This document shows, in pieces, positions 53,169 to 61,560 of a stretch of 64,000 nt of DNA. Position 1 is the stretch's first letter. Each line of letters begins with the position of its first letter. This DNA is from Roseibium aggregatum IAM 12614 (GTDB lineage Bacteria; Pseudomonadota; Alphaproteobacteria; Rhizobiales; Stappiaceae). The DNA is taken from the NCBI RefSeq assembly GCF_000168975.1, contig NZ_AAUW01000001.1, positions 124,001 to 188,000 on the forward strand, in the 5' to 3' direction. A program made the position numbers and the translations under genes. The notes under the pieces were generated by a model. The model made no database searches, was not told the origin of the DNA, and saw nothing but the letters and a program-made list of their open reading frames with translations.

Positions 53169-54389
53169 CTAAAGGACCTTTCGGAACTTGTCTGCGAGAC
53201 GATCAAGGCCGGGGTCTGTCGAAAAGGTCGTTCTGACCCGCTTGGCCGCGGCAAGCCCAAGACGGTGCCGCGTCTCGGGGGTGGTAATCAGGTTCTGCAT
53301 GGCTGCGGCCAGATCCTTGGGCGTACCCGGATCAACCAGCACACCGGTTTCCCCATCCAGGATCAATTCGGGGATCGCGGAAACCCTTGTGGAGAGGCAG
53401 CAAATCCCCATGGACTGCGCTTCCATCAGAACGTTGGGCAGTCCGTCCCTGTCACCGGACCTGGCAAGTTTGGACGGTAGCACAAAGAGGTCCGCCTCGC
53501 GGCAGGTCGCAATCACCTCTTCCCGCGGCTGGGCACCCCGCCAGGTAATCCTGCCCGACAGGCCCAACCCATCGGCCTGTGCCTTCAGGGCGTCGGAAAG
53601 CTCTCCTCCGCCAATATGCGTGAACTGCCAGTTGAGAGATGCGGGGAGCTGCGCAAGGGCGTCCAGAAGGTCATCATAGCCCTTCTTTTCGACCGCGCGG
53701 CCGACCGAGACCAGTCGCACGGGCTCCGCGCTGCCGTCACGATCTGTGCCTTTTTCCTTCGGCTCGGGAAATCCGGAAAAGTCGAGCCCATGGTAGAGCA
53801 ACTCGATCTTGTCCGGGTCGTCGGCAAGGCCTTTCAGATGTTCGGCGTTGACCGCCGTACAGGTAACGCCCCAGGCGGCGTCGTTGATCTTGGTCTTCAG
53901 GTCCCAGTCCGGACTGGTCCAGATGTCCTTGGCGTGCGCCGAAAAGGACCACTTCCGCCCGGAAAGATGCGCCGCATAGCGCGAGGCGGAGCAGGGCGTG
54001 TGCAGATAGTGGGTGTAGATCCAGGTCACGTCCTCCGGCAATTCATGAGCGAAGACGCACCCCTGAGCCCACCGGCGTTGCCGGTCTGCGTTGGGCTGAT
54101 GTGCGAAATCCGCATCGAACAGAGCCTTGGCAGCCTTGAACGTCGGCTGTTTCTCAGCCCAGCGTTTGGCGCGGGCGACACGTGCCGGGTCGTCCTTCAC
54201 ATACTCCGGCAGATACATGACTTCCGCGCTGATCTGCCGGTGAAGGTCGTGGATGTAAGGATCGTAAGGCCGGCGCAGGGCGACAATCAGGATGTCGATC
54301 CCCCGCCGCTCCAGACCTAGCATTTCCTGGGCAATAAAGGTTTCGGACAGGCGAGGATAGCCTTTGACCACAACGGCGATACGGGACAT
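53169..54389 (-). CDS. Glycosyltransferase family 4 protein (exopolysaccharide type)
   Basis: This 406-residue GT-B enzyme has the N-terminus SRIAVVVKGYPRLSETFIAQ, typical of colanic-acid/exopolysaccharide transferases. Further motifs are LVSVGRAVEKKGYDDLLDAL and the E-x7-E nucleotide-sugar site around GLPNVLMEAQSMGICCLSTR. It is the second gene of the minus-strand glycan operon, 41 bp after the first. It probably adds a sugar to a lipid-linked or exported surface glycan on the cytoplasmic face. Confidence 0.9.
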   Translation of the reverse strand: MSRIAVVVKGYPRLSETFIAQEMLGLERRGIDILIVALRRPYDPYIHDLHRQISAEVMYLPEYVKDDPARVARAKRWAEKQPTFKAAKALFDADFAHQPNADRQRRWAQGCVFAHELPEDVTWIYTHYLHTPCSASRYAAHLSGRKWSFSAHAKDIWTSPDWDLKTKINDAAWGVTCTAVNAEHLKGLADDPDKIELLYHGLDFSGFPEPKEKGTDRDGSAEPVRLVSVGRAVEKKGYDDLLDALAQLPASLNWQFTHIGGGELSDALKAQADGLGLSGRITWRGAQPREEVIATCREADLFVLPSKLARSGDRDGLPNVLMEAQSMGICCLSTRVSAIPELILDGETGVLVDPGTPKDLAAAMQNLITTPETRHRLGLAAAKRVRTTFSTDPGLDRLADKFRKVL

Positions 54390-54430
54390 CGGTCGGCCCT
54401 TGAAAGAATTCGGTTTGCTGGTGACGAGGG

Positions 54431-55645
54431 TCAGAAGTTGACCAGCTTCCTGCTGGCAGCCTGTTGTTCGTCGAAGATTTCGCCGACCCGGCTGGATATG
54501 ACATCCAGACCGCCAAGCAGATTGTCGACGCCGGCAGCCGAAGGGGAGGCCATGTCGGGCAGTTCGGACAAGGCCGCAGCCATCAGGTCCGGATCCGGAT
54601 ACTGGTCGATCGGCAGTACTTTCAAAAGACCGCTCAGTTCCGCCCGCTCCGCCCGGATTGCCTGTTCCCGCCGCGGAATGACCCGCGGCACCATCAGGGT
54701 CGGTTTGTCGAAGGACAGGATCTCGCAGAAGGTGTTGTAGCCACCCATGCCGACAATCGCCGTGGCCTTGGCGAGATAGGGTTCGATCTGCGGTGTGAAG
54801 CGGATGATCTCGACATCGCGCAGATGTTCCGCCCTTTCGCTGAACTGGGTCGCAGCCGCGGCGGGCATGAACGGGCCAAGCACGATGAGGGCCGGGAAAA
54901 GCGGGCGTTGCCGGGTTTCATAGGCCCGCATCACCCAATCGACCATTTCAACACCATCACCGCCGCCACCCGGCGTCACGAGAATATAGGGTTCATCATC
55001 GAACGGGGCCGGTTCGGGATTGTCGAGCGCCGACTTCGGCAGTTCGCGGCGCAGGTAACCGGTGTAGCGCAACTTGTCGCGCACGGATTGCGGCAGATCG
55101 ATGCCTTCCAGCGGATCGCAGATGTTTTCCGGTCCGTAGATCCAGATCTCGTCGTAAAGGTCGCGCAGGGCAGGATAGACGTTCTTCCGGTCCCATTCTT
55201 CCTTCAGCACCTTAGGGTCGTCCATGACGTCGCGCAGGCCGAGAACCAGCCGCGTGTCGGTATCCTTCAGGGCCTCCAGCGTGCGCAGCACTTCACCGCG
55301 CAGCCCGAGTGGCTCCTTGTCGACGATGAAGATGTCCGGATCGAACACCTTGGCGGTGTGTTCGATGATCGAGGATCTGATCGCGAGTGTCTGGTCGATG
55401 TTGATGTGCAGCGACAGCGGTGTGTACTCGCCATTGCGCAGCTTGATGACGCCCGGAATGCGGACGAAATCGACACGGGAGCGAAATTCGAAACTGCCGA
55501 TGATCGGGGAGCCCGACAGGATCAGCACGGACAAGGTATCGAAGTCCCCGACAAGGGATTGCGCAATTGCCCGGCAGCGTCGCAGATGGCCCAACCCGAA
55601 GGAATCGTGGCTGTAAATGAGGATCTTCGGCGTCTTGGAACTCAT
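54431..55645 (-). CDS. MurG-like glycosyltransferase, first gene of glycan operon
   Basis: This 404-residue protein has an N-terminal domain starting PKILIYSHDSFGLGHLRRCR, a GT28-like glycine-rich loop. The C-terminal half has YILVTPGGGGDGVEMVDWVM, AIVGMGGYNTFCEILSFDKP and a PRREQAIRAERA helix, matching the MurG-type donor site. The ATG at 55645 is chosen because it begins the SSKTPKILIY pattern; the frame continues to 55675. It diverges from the unusual ABC gene across a 231-bp shared upstream region. Confidence 0.85.
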   Translation of the reverse strand: MSSKTPKILIYSHDSFGLGHLRRCRAIAQSLVGDFDTLSVLILSGSPIIGSFEFRSRVDFVRIPGVIKLRNGEYTPLSLHINIDQTLAIRSSIIEHTAKVFDPDIFIVDKEPLGLRGEVLRTLEALKDTDTRLVLGLRDVMDDPKVLKEEWDRKNVYPALRDLYDEIWIYGPENICDPLEGIDLPQSVRDKLRYTGYLRRELPKSALDNPEPAPFDDEPYILVTPGGGGDGVEMVDWVMRAYETRQRPLFPALIVLGPFMPAAAATQFSERAEHLRDVEIIRFTPQIEPYLAKATAIVGMGGYNTFCEILSFDKPTLMVPRVIPRREQAIRAERAELSGLLKVLPIDQYPDPDLMAAALSELPDMASPSAAGVDNLLGGLDVISSRVGEIFDEQQAASRKLVNF

Positions 55646-55876
55646 ACTGCCCCTAAATTTGTAATGCTGGCCCAAAGGGCTTATGTCTCAATCGATTGGC
55701 CCTTGTCACGTGCGGATATCTCTTGACAGGGGACTTTTGACAAGGAACGGTCTGCGGACCCTTCTAATGCTGTTGTGACTAATGCTAATCCCGGCTGGCG
55801 CAACTAACTCTGATCGCTAATATACCAAATATGATCTGCTTGCACATATTTGATCCATGTCTGTTTGGATGAGCTT

Positions 55877-58459
55877 ATGGAAAAGAGCCTTTTCGGTTTT
55901 ATTTGGAAGTATAGCGCCAGACAGCAAATCTTCATTCTCATGGTCACCGTTCTCACGTATCCGGTGGTCTATGTCCTTCTCGAACTGCCAAAACTGATCG
56001 TCAACGATGCGGTCCAGGGCGACAATTTCCCCAGGACGATTCTGGGATTCGATTTCGATCAGACTCCCTATCTTGTTCTCCTGTGTTTTACTTTTCTGTT
56101 TCTGGTCGTCGTCTCGAACGGTCTGAAATTTTACCTCAACGTCTATAAGGGCCGCCTCGGAGAGCGCATGTTGCGGCGCCTGCGCTTCGAACTGTTCCAG
56201 CGGGTGCTGCGCTTTCGTCTTCCGCATTTCAGAAAAGTCAGTTCAGGCGAAATCATTCCGATGATCACATCGGAAGTGGAGGATGTTGGCGGCTATATCG
56301 GTGAAGCCTTCGCGCTGCCTGCCTATCAGGGCGGTATGCTGATCGTTCAGATCGGCTTCATCTTCATGCAGGACCCGCTTCTGGGCCTCGCGGCCATCAG
56401 CTCCTATCCCATCCAGGGCTATGTGATCCCGCTTCTGCAGCGCAAGGTGGTGCTCTTGTCCCGTCAGCGGGTGCGCAACATCCGTGTCATTGCCGACAAG
56501 GTGGGCGAGAGCATCACGGGCGTTGCCGAAATCCACGCCAACGATGCGGCCGCGTGGCATTCGGCGGATATTTCCGACCGGCTCTACGAGAACTTCAAGA
56601 TCCGGTACGACATCTTCAACCGGAAATTCCTGATCAAGTTCCTGAACAACTTCATGAACCAGCTCACGCCGTTCTTCTTTTACCTGATCGGCGGGTATCT
56701 GGTTATCCAGGGCAATCTGAGCATCGGTGCCCTGTTGGCGGTCATCGCTGCCTACAAGGATCTGGCCGGCCCGTGGAAAGAACTCCTCTCATTCTATCAG
56801 ATGACGGCGGATGTCAGCGTCAAATACCAGACCGTCGTCGAGAACTTCGACCCGCTGGACATCTACGACATAGAACGGCTGACCGCGGATGAAACGGTGG
56901 ACCTGAGCGGAGACGTCAAGCTGGAGAATGTCAATTTCGCCGGTGGGGCTGCCGGCCAGGAGGTCGTCGACGTATCGATGACGATACCTGCGGGAAGCGC
57001 CTGTGCGATTGTCGGGCCGGACGGATCCGGCCGGTCGGAAGTGCTGCAGCTTGCCGCCGGGCTTGTCTCAGCCGTCTCCGGCAAGGTCTGCATCGGAAGC
57101 CATGATCTTGAAAAACTGACCGATGCCACGCTTGGCCGCCAGATAGCCTATGTCGGCGGGGCAGTGCACATCTGGACGGGCACGATCCGTGACAATCTCT
57201 ATTACGGTTTGCGCCACCGTCCGCTCATCCCGCCTCAGCGGGAAGGCGAAAGCCTGAAGAACTACAATCGGCGGCTTGCCGAGGCCAAGGAAACGCGCAA
57301 TCCCACATACGACCTTGCCGCCGAGTGGGACGACTTTGACGCCGCCGGTGTCAGCAATGAAGACGAACTCGACACCAAGGCGCTTGAACTGCTTGAAACG
57401 GTCAAGATCGACAAGGACATCTATCGGCTCGGTCTGCAGTCCCGGTTCGACCCGTCCATGGACGACGGCTTTGCCGAGAAGATTCTGAACGTGCGCAAGG
57501 CTCTTGCCGAGCGCATTGCCCATGAACCGGACCTGGGCGGTCTTGTCGAGCTGTGGCATCGCGACCGTTTCAATGCCAGCGCCAGCCTTGCGGACAACCT
57601 GTTCTTTGCGGTGCCGGCCGATCCGGAAATCACGATGGACCAGGTGCCGGATCTCGAACAGGTCAAGACCTTCCTGGCCGAGACAGGTTTCGACAAGAAA
57701 CTCCAGCAGATCGGTCTCAAGATTGCCGAAACCATGCTGGAACTGTTTTCCAACGTTTCCGGCGACAGCGGCCTGTTGGGCGCCTATTCCTTCATCACGC
57801 TGGACGAGATACCGGATTTCGAGCGCATCGTGCGCATTGCCAAGTCCGATCAGCCGCGTCCGGGACTGACCGACGCCGACCGGTCCCGTCTGACGGGGCT
57901 GGCTTTCAAGCTTGTCCCGGCCCGGCATCGTCTGGGCGTCATGACGGACGAGCTGAAACGCGACATCATCAGCGCCCGTCAGACCTTCCTGGAAGAAGTG
58001 GTCAAGAACAGCGACAACTTCGTCGCCTTCGATCCGGATGTCTATCTGCCACCGCTGACCATCGAGGATAACCTCCTGTTCGGCCGGGCACGCGTCGACC
58101 GCAGGGATGCCCGGCGGCGGATCGACGATGTCATCCGCACCATTGTCGAGGAGACGGGACTACGGCGCCCGATCATCTACGCGGGCTTTGGCTACCATGT
58201 CGGCGTGTCCGGTTCGCGTCTGTCCGCGGGCCAGCGGCGCAAGATCGCTCTGGTTCGCGGACTTCTGAAAAACGCGAAAATCACCATATTGGACGATATC
58301 GCCACCGGTGTGACGGAAGAGGACAGGACGCTTCGCGAAGGCTTGAGGCAAATCCTGTCCGGAAAAACGTTCCTGTTCGGCACCTCCGACGCCGACATAG
58401 CTGCTGAATTCGATCAGCGCTTCATTCTGGATCAAGGACGGCTTTCGGAAAAAGGGTAA
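55877..58459 (+). CDS. Divergent ABC-type protein with degenerate ATPase and large insertion
   Basis: This 860-residue protein has a type-IV exporter-like transmembrane domain (residues 1-310) and then an ABC domain with altered motifs. Walker A is GPDGSGRS (380-387, Lys replaced by Arg). The Q-loop region IAYVGGAVHIW lacks Gln. The signature LSAGQRRK (782-789) is intact. Walker B is ITILDD (802-807, catalytic Glu replaced by Asp), and the H-loop position reads GTSDA with no His. About 300 residues are inserted between the Q-loop region and signature. Three related motifs mark this stretch: TIRDNLYYG, SLADNLFFA and TIEDNLLFG. It is followed by CNB and MBL genes. The subfamily is unrecognised. 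Confidence 0.85.
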   Translation: MEKSLFGFIWKYSARQQIFILMVTVLTYPVVYVLLELPKLIVNDAVQGDNFPRTILGFDFDQTPYLVLLCFTFLFLVVVSNGLKFYLNVYKGRLGERMLRRLRFELFQRVLRFRLPHFRKVSSGEIIPMITSEVEDVGGYIGEAFALPAYQGGMLIVQIGFIFMQDPLLGLAAISSYPIQGYVIPLLQRKVVLLSRQRVRNIRVIADKVGESITGVAEIHANDAAAWHSADISDRLYENFKIRYDIFNRKFLIKFLNNFMNQLTPFFFYLIGGYLVIQGNLSIGALLAVIAAYKDLAGPWKELLSFYQMTADVSVKYQTVVENFDPLDIYDIERLTADETVDLSGDVKLENVNFAGGAAGQEVVDVSMTIPAGSACAIVGPDGSGRSEVLQLAAGLVSAVSGKVCIGSHDLEKLTDATLGRQIAYVGGAVHIWTGTIRDNLYYGLRHRPLIPPQREGESLKNYNRRLAEAKETRNPTYDLAAEWDDFDAAGVSNEDELDTKALELLETVKIDKDIYRLGLQSRFDPSMDDGFAEKILNVRKALAERIAHEPDLGGLVELWHRDRFNASASLADNLFFAVPADPEITMDQVPDLEQVKTFLAETGFDKKLQQIGLKIAETMLELFSNVSGDSGLLGAYSFITLDEIPDFERIVRIAKSDQPRPGLTDADRSRLTGLAFKLVPARHRLGVMTDELKRDIISARQTFLEEVVKNSDNFVAFDPDVYLPPLTIEDNLLFGRARVDRRDARRRIDDVIRTIVEETGLRRPIIYAGFGYHVGVSGSRLSAGQRRKIALVRGLLKNAKITILDDIATGVTEEDRTLREGLRQILSGKTFLFGTSDADIAAEFDQRFILDQGRLSEKG

Positions 58460-58558
58460 GACGGTGGGTGTGACAATAGGTGGGCAACCGTTCTGCGGGA
58501 ACCGGCGGGACAAAACAGACCGGGCGGAACGGAACAACAACGGGCGCGGGAGAAGAAG

Positions 58559-59017
58559 ATGACACTTGAAACCGAAGTCGAGGCGCTCCGCAAAGTGCCG
58601 CTGTTCCGTGGGATCGACGAGACCAAGTTGCGGCTTCTGGCGTTTATCAGCGACCGGACAGAGTATCCCTCCGGCGAACGTCTCTGCTCTCAGGGCGAAG
58701 AAGGCGATTGTGCCTTCATCATTCTGTCCGGCGATGCTGACGTCCTGGTTGACACACCCGAAGGTGAAAAAAAGGTGGCTCAGGTTTCGGAAAATTCAAT
58801 TGTTGGCGAAATCGCTATTCTGTGCGACGTACCAAGAACCGCGACACTGGTTGCCGCCAACGACATGGATGTTCTGACGGTTTCGAAAGATGATTTCTTG
58901 AAGCTATTGAAAGAATTTCCGGATATCTCGCTGGAGGTGATGCGGACACTGGCGCTGCGGCTTGAACGGACGACCCGGGATCTTGCCGACGCCCGTCGAG
59001 GCGCTGCCAGCGGTTAG
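58559..59017 (+). CDS. Stand-alone cyclic-nucleotide-binding protein
   Basis: This 152-residue protein is essentially one cyclic-nucleotide-binding domain: VPLFRGIDETKLRLLAFISD, YPSGERLCSQGEEGDCAFII, and the phosphate-binding cassette GEIAILCDVPRTATLVA. The cassette keeps the Glu and Arg that contact the ribose and phosphate of cAMP/cGMP. No helix-turn-helix follows, so it is unlikely to be a transcription factor by itself; it may act as a regulatory subunit. It lies 99 bp after the unusual ABC gene and 10 bp before the MBL gene. Confidence 0.9.
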   Translation: MTLETEVEALRKVPLFRGIDETKLRLLAFISDRTEYPSGERLCSQGEEGDCAFIILSGDADVLVDTPEGEKKVAQVSENSIVGEIAILCDVPRTATLVAANDMDVLTVSKDDFLKLLKEFPDISLEVMRTLALRLERTTRDLADARRGAASG

Positions 59018-59027
59018 GGAGTAACAC

Positions 59028-59852
59028 GTGGCTGAGGAATTTTCGCTTCGTTGCTGGGGCGTCAGAGGATCCACCCCGACCCCGGGGCCGAGCACTCTCC
59101 GCTATGGCGGCGAAACGTCTTGTTTTGAGATCCGGGCAGGCGATGCGCTGGTTCTTGTCGATTGCGGTTCCGGCGCTCGTAACCTGGGTGTGGAAATCTG
59201 CAGCTGCAAGACACGCACCTTCGACCTTCTGTTCACCCACACTCATCTCGACCACATCTGCGGTCTTCCCTTTTTCAAGCCGGCCTATGACCCGAGCTTC
59301 AACGTCACCGCCTGGGCCGGGCATTTTCAGGACGACACCAGCCTCGTTGACATCGTCAGCCGCATCATGTCTCCGCCGATCTTTCCGGTTGCGGCCAAGA
59401 CCCTGAAGGCCGTCGAGTTCAAATCCTTTACCGCAGGAGACCAGATCCCGCGGACGGACGGCCTCGTCATCCGCACCACCCGGCTCAACCACCCGGGAGG
59501 AGCCTGCGGGTATCGTTTCGAGTTTCAGGGCAAATCGATTTGCATCATCACGGATCACGAACATGGCGACCCGGAGATTGATGCCGCACTTCCCGATTTC
59601 GTGCGAAACGCCGACGTGATGATCTATGACGCCATGTTCACCGACGAAGAATACCGCACCTACAAGGGCTGGGGGCACTCCACCTGGCAGAAAGCCGTCG
59701 AACTGGCAAAGGCCGGCAACGTCAAGACACCGGTCCTCTTCCACCACGACCCGCGCAGATCCGATGATGAGCTCGATGAGATCGGCCTTGCTGCGCGCAA
59801 CGCCTACCCCGGAATGCTGGTCGCCAGCGAGGGCATGATCCTGAAGCCTTGA
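59028..59852 (+). CDS. MBL-fold metallohydrolase, possible phosphodiesterase
   Basis: This 274-residue metallo-beta-lactamase-fold enzyme from a GTG start has the motif HTHLDH (His71, His73, Asp75, His76), further histidines in LNHPGGACGYRFE, the ligand Asp in ITDHEHGDP and the His in LFHHDPRR. The opening WGVRGSTPTPGPSTLRYGGE is shared with PhnP-like and cyclic-phosphodiesterase-like MBL enzymes rather than beta-lactamases. A cyclic-nucleotide-degrading role is inferred from the adjacent CNB gene and the nearby cyclase, not demonstrated. It is the third gene of the + strand set. Confidence 0.88.
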   Translation: MAEEFSLRCWGVRGSTPTPGPSTLRYGGETSCFEIRAGDALVLVDCGSGARNLGVEICSCKTRTFDLLFTHTHLDHICGLPFFKPAYDPSFNVTAWAGHFQDDTSLVDIVSRIMSPPIFPVAAKTLKAVEFKSFTAGDQIPRTDGLVIRTTRLNHPGGACGYRFEFQGKSICIITDHEHGDPEIDAALPDFVRNADVMIYDAMFTDEEYRTYKGWGHSTWQKAVELAKAGNVKTPVLFHHDPRRSDDELDEIGLAARNAYPGMLVASEGMILKP

Positions 59853-59886
59853 GCGGTAGCCTGCCTGGCCATGTCTCGTGGCATTA

Positions 59887-59915
59887 TAAAAAAAGGGCGG
59901 CTCAAATAGCCGCCC
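59887..59915 (-). terminator. Intrinsic terminator oriented for a minus-strand transcript
   Basis: GGGCGGCT (59895-59902) and AGCCGCCC (59908-59915) form a perfect 8-bp stem with loop CAAAT. Read on the minus strand, the stem is followed by a run of eight T (59894-59887). Read on the + strand it is followed by A, so it is not a normal terminator for the MBL gene that ends at 59852. No minus-strand gene lies to the right; a short RNA starting within 59916-60244 is possible. No other gene is seen in this 392-bp gap. Confidence 0.6.
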
Positions 59916-60200
59916 AAAAAACGCTAAGGCTAAAAAATAGATCGATCGCCGGATGCAGGAATGCGGGAATCCCTTGGTTGCAGCCAGAAAACAGACCTTT
60001 GTAACTTGAAATAGCGTTACTCTTGTCTGCCGGATACGATCACTAGTTGTTTACAGGGTGTAGAAATTACTCGCATGGTCCATTTGGACTATAAATATGA
60101 ATTTTCCGCACCTGGGGAACCCGGAGTCTTTGGTTAGTATTAATATAAGTAGACAGGTTTGAGAGTTGGGCTTGATTCCAAATTATTGGGAGTTTGATCA

Positions 60201-60217
60201 AGGTTAAAGTGTAACCT
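60201..60217. promoter_or_regulatory. Palindrome upstream of LuxR gene
   Basis: AGGTTA-N5-TAACCT is a perfect inverted repeat ending 27 bp before the ATG at 60245. It is preceded by the 8-bp palindrome TTGATCAA (60194-60201). Its position close to the start suggests an operator, possibly autoregulatory. Confidence 0.35.
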
Positions 60218-60244
60218 GCGGATTTTGCATATGCCGGATCTGCG

Positions 60245-61459
60245 ATGGTCGGAACTGAACCGGCCGACTTCAATTGCTGGCGTGATACAGCAGGAACTCC
60301 GGGGGACGAGTTGGCTGTAAGAGCGGAAGATTTACTTCGGTTGTCGAACCTTGCGGTGTCGGCGGCCCTGGATCCGGGACGGTGGCAGGTGTTTCTTGAC
60401 ACGCTGAGCCGAAGCGTCGGGACGCGCGTGTGCACCCAATTGATCGGCTATGACGATCTGACCAAAGCCACGCCACTCACGTTTACTTCCGGATATGACC
60501 CTCGAATTCTGCAGCTCTACGACGAGCATTACGCGGACAAAAACCCGTTTGCTGCCAATTTTGCCAACTACAAGGTGGGAGACGTCATTGCCACGCATCA
60601 GTTGTGCCCACCGGAAACACTGAGAAAGACGCAGTTCTACGCCGATCTTCTTTTGCCGCTTGAAGATATCGTCGGTGGAGGCGGCGCGATGCTGGCTCTG
60701 GATGGCGACCGCATGTTTCTTCTCGGCGGTAACATGCGCTCGAAGGACCGTGACAAATACGAAAATGACTGGCTGCAACTATGCGCTCAACTCGCACCGG
60801 TCATCCGCCAGTCGCTCGAAATCAACCGGACAATTTCTGGCCTGACTTTCGAAAAATGGGCGGCAGAGCAACATCTTCTGGGAACGGGCTCAGCTATTTT
60901 CGTTACCGACACTTCCCTGCAGATCCACTACGCATGTGCCGGAGCCCAGAAACTTCTGGCATCGGGATCTCTTGTCGGCTGCGATTGGGACCGCCGGCTT
61001 CAGTTCCGCACCCAGGAGGATCAGGGGCAGTTTTCCGCATTCGTCAAACTCCAGTCCATGGGCGGGTTCGATGTGTTCCGGAACTGGCACGCGACGGATG
61101 ACAAGGGCCGAAGCTGGATGTGCCGGTCGGTTGGCTTGCAACTGGCCGATCTGGACAAAACGCCCTTCGGTGCGTTCATGAACAAGTCCATCTCTGCCGT
61201 TCTGCTTGCGGTCAGGCCGGACACGGGCAGCGAAACGTTCCTTGCTCATGTTCAGAAAAAACTCGGCCTGAGCCCGGCCGAAGCGGCGACCGTTTTGAAG
61301 CTGGCCGATGGCCGGACACCTGCCGAAATCGCCGAGGACCGTCAGATCAGCGTCTACACTGTCCGCAACCAGATCAAGGCTGCCCTGTCCAAGACCGGTT
61401 CCCGCCGCCAGGCAGACCTAGTGCGAAGCATCGAGCATTTGCGTCTGCAGGGCAGGTAA
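60245..61459 (+). CDS. LuxR-type transcriptional regulator
   Basis: This 404-residue protein has a LuxR/GerE C-terminal helix-turn-helix (LGLSPAEAATVLKLADGRTP, VYTVRNQIKAALSKTGSRRQ). The long N-terminal region of about 330 residues has no receiver or classic autoinducer domain but contains a PAS-like segment (AIFVTDTSLQIHYACAGAQK). This architecture is frequent in alphaproteobacterial orphan LuxR proteins. The start is uncertain: conserved sequence begins around LLRLSNLAVSAALDPGRWQ, so the TTG at 60311 is an alternative. It precedes the membrane cyclase gene by 101 bp. Confidence 0.85.
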   Translation: MVGTEPADFNCWRDTAGTPGDELAVRAEDLLRLSNLAVSAALDPGRWQVFLDTLSRSVGTRVCTQLIGYDDLTKATPLTFTSGYDPRILQLYDEHYADKNPFAANFANYKVGDVIATHQLCPPETLRKTQFYADLLLPLEDIVGGGGAMLALDGDRMFLLGGNMRSKDRDKYENDWLQLCAQLAPVIRQSLEINRTISGLTFEKWAAEQHLLGTGSAIFVTDTSLQIHYACAGAQKLLASGSLVGCDWDRRLQFRTQEDQGQFSAFVKLQSMGGFDVFRNWHATDDKGRSWMCRSVGLQLADLDKTPFGAFMNKSISAVLLAVRPDTGSETFLAHVQKKLGLSPAEAATVLKLADGRTPAEIAEDRQISVYTVRNQIKAALSKTGSRRQADLVRSIEHLRLQGR

Positions 61460-61560
61460 CAGGGGGCGCTCACGTCCACTCACTTTCCTGCGGGGCCGCT
61501 TGCGCATTTCTTGCCGTCGAGGGAAACTCCGCGCACGAACAATGTCTTATCGGCGGCAAG

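Noticed and set aside
55723..55768. Two TTGACA boxes and TCTAAT upstream of the ABC gene as a promoter
   Set aside because: Each hexamer is good, but the spacings to TCTAAT are 34 and 20 bp, outside the usual 16-19 bp, so I do not claim a promoter here.
60001..60020. Lux-box-like 20-bp dyad (GTAAC ... GTTAC) upstream of the LuxR gene
   Set aside because: Only 6 of 10 positions are symmetric and it lies over 220 bp from the gene. The better dyad is at 60201-60217.
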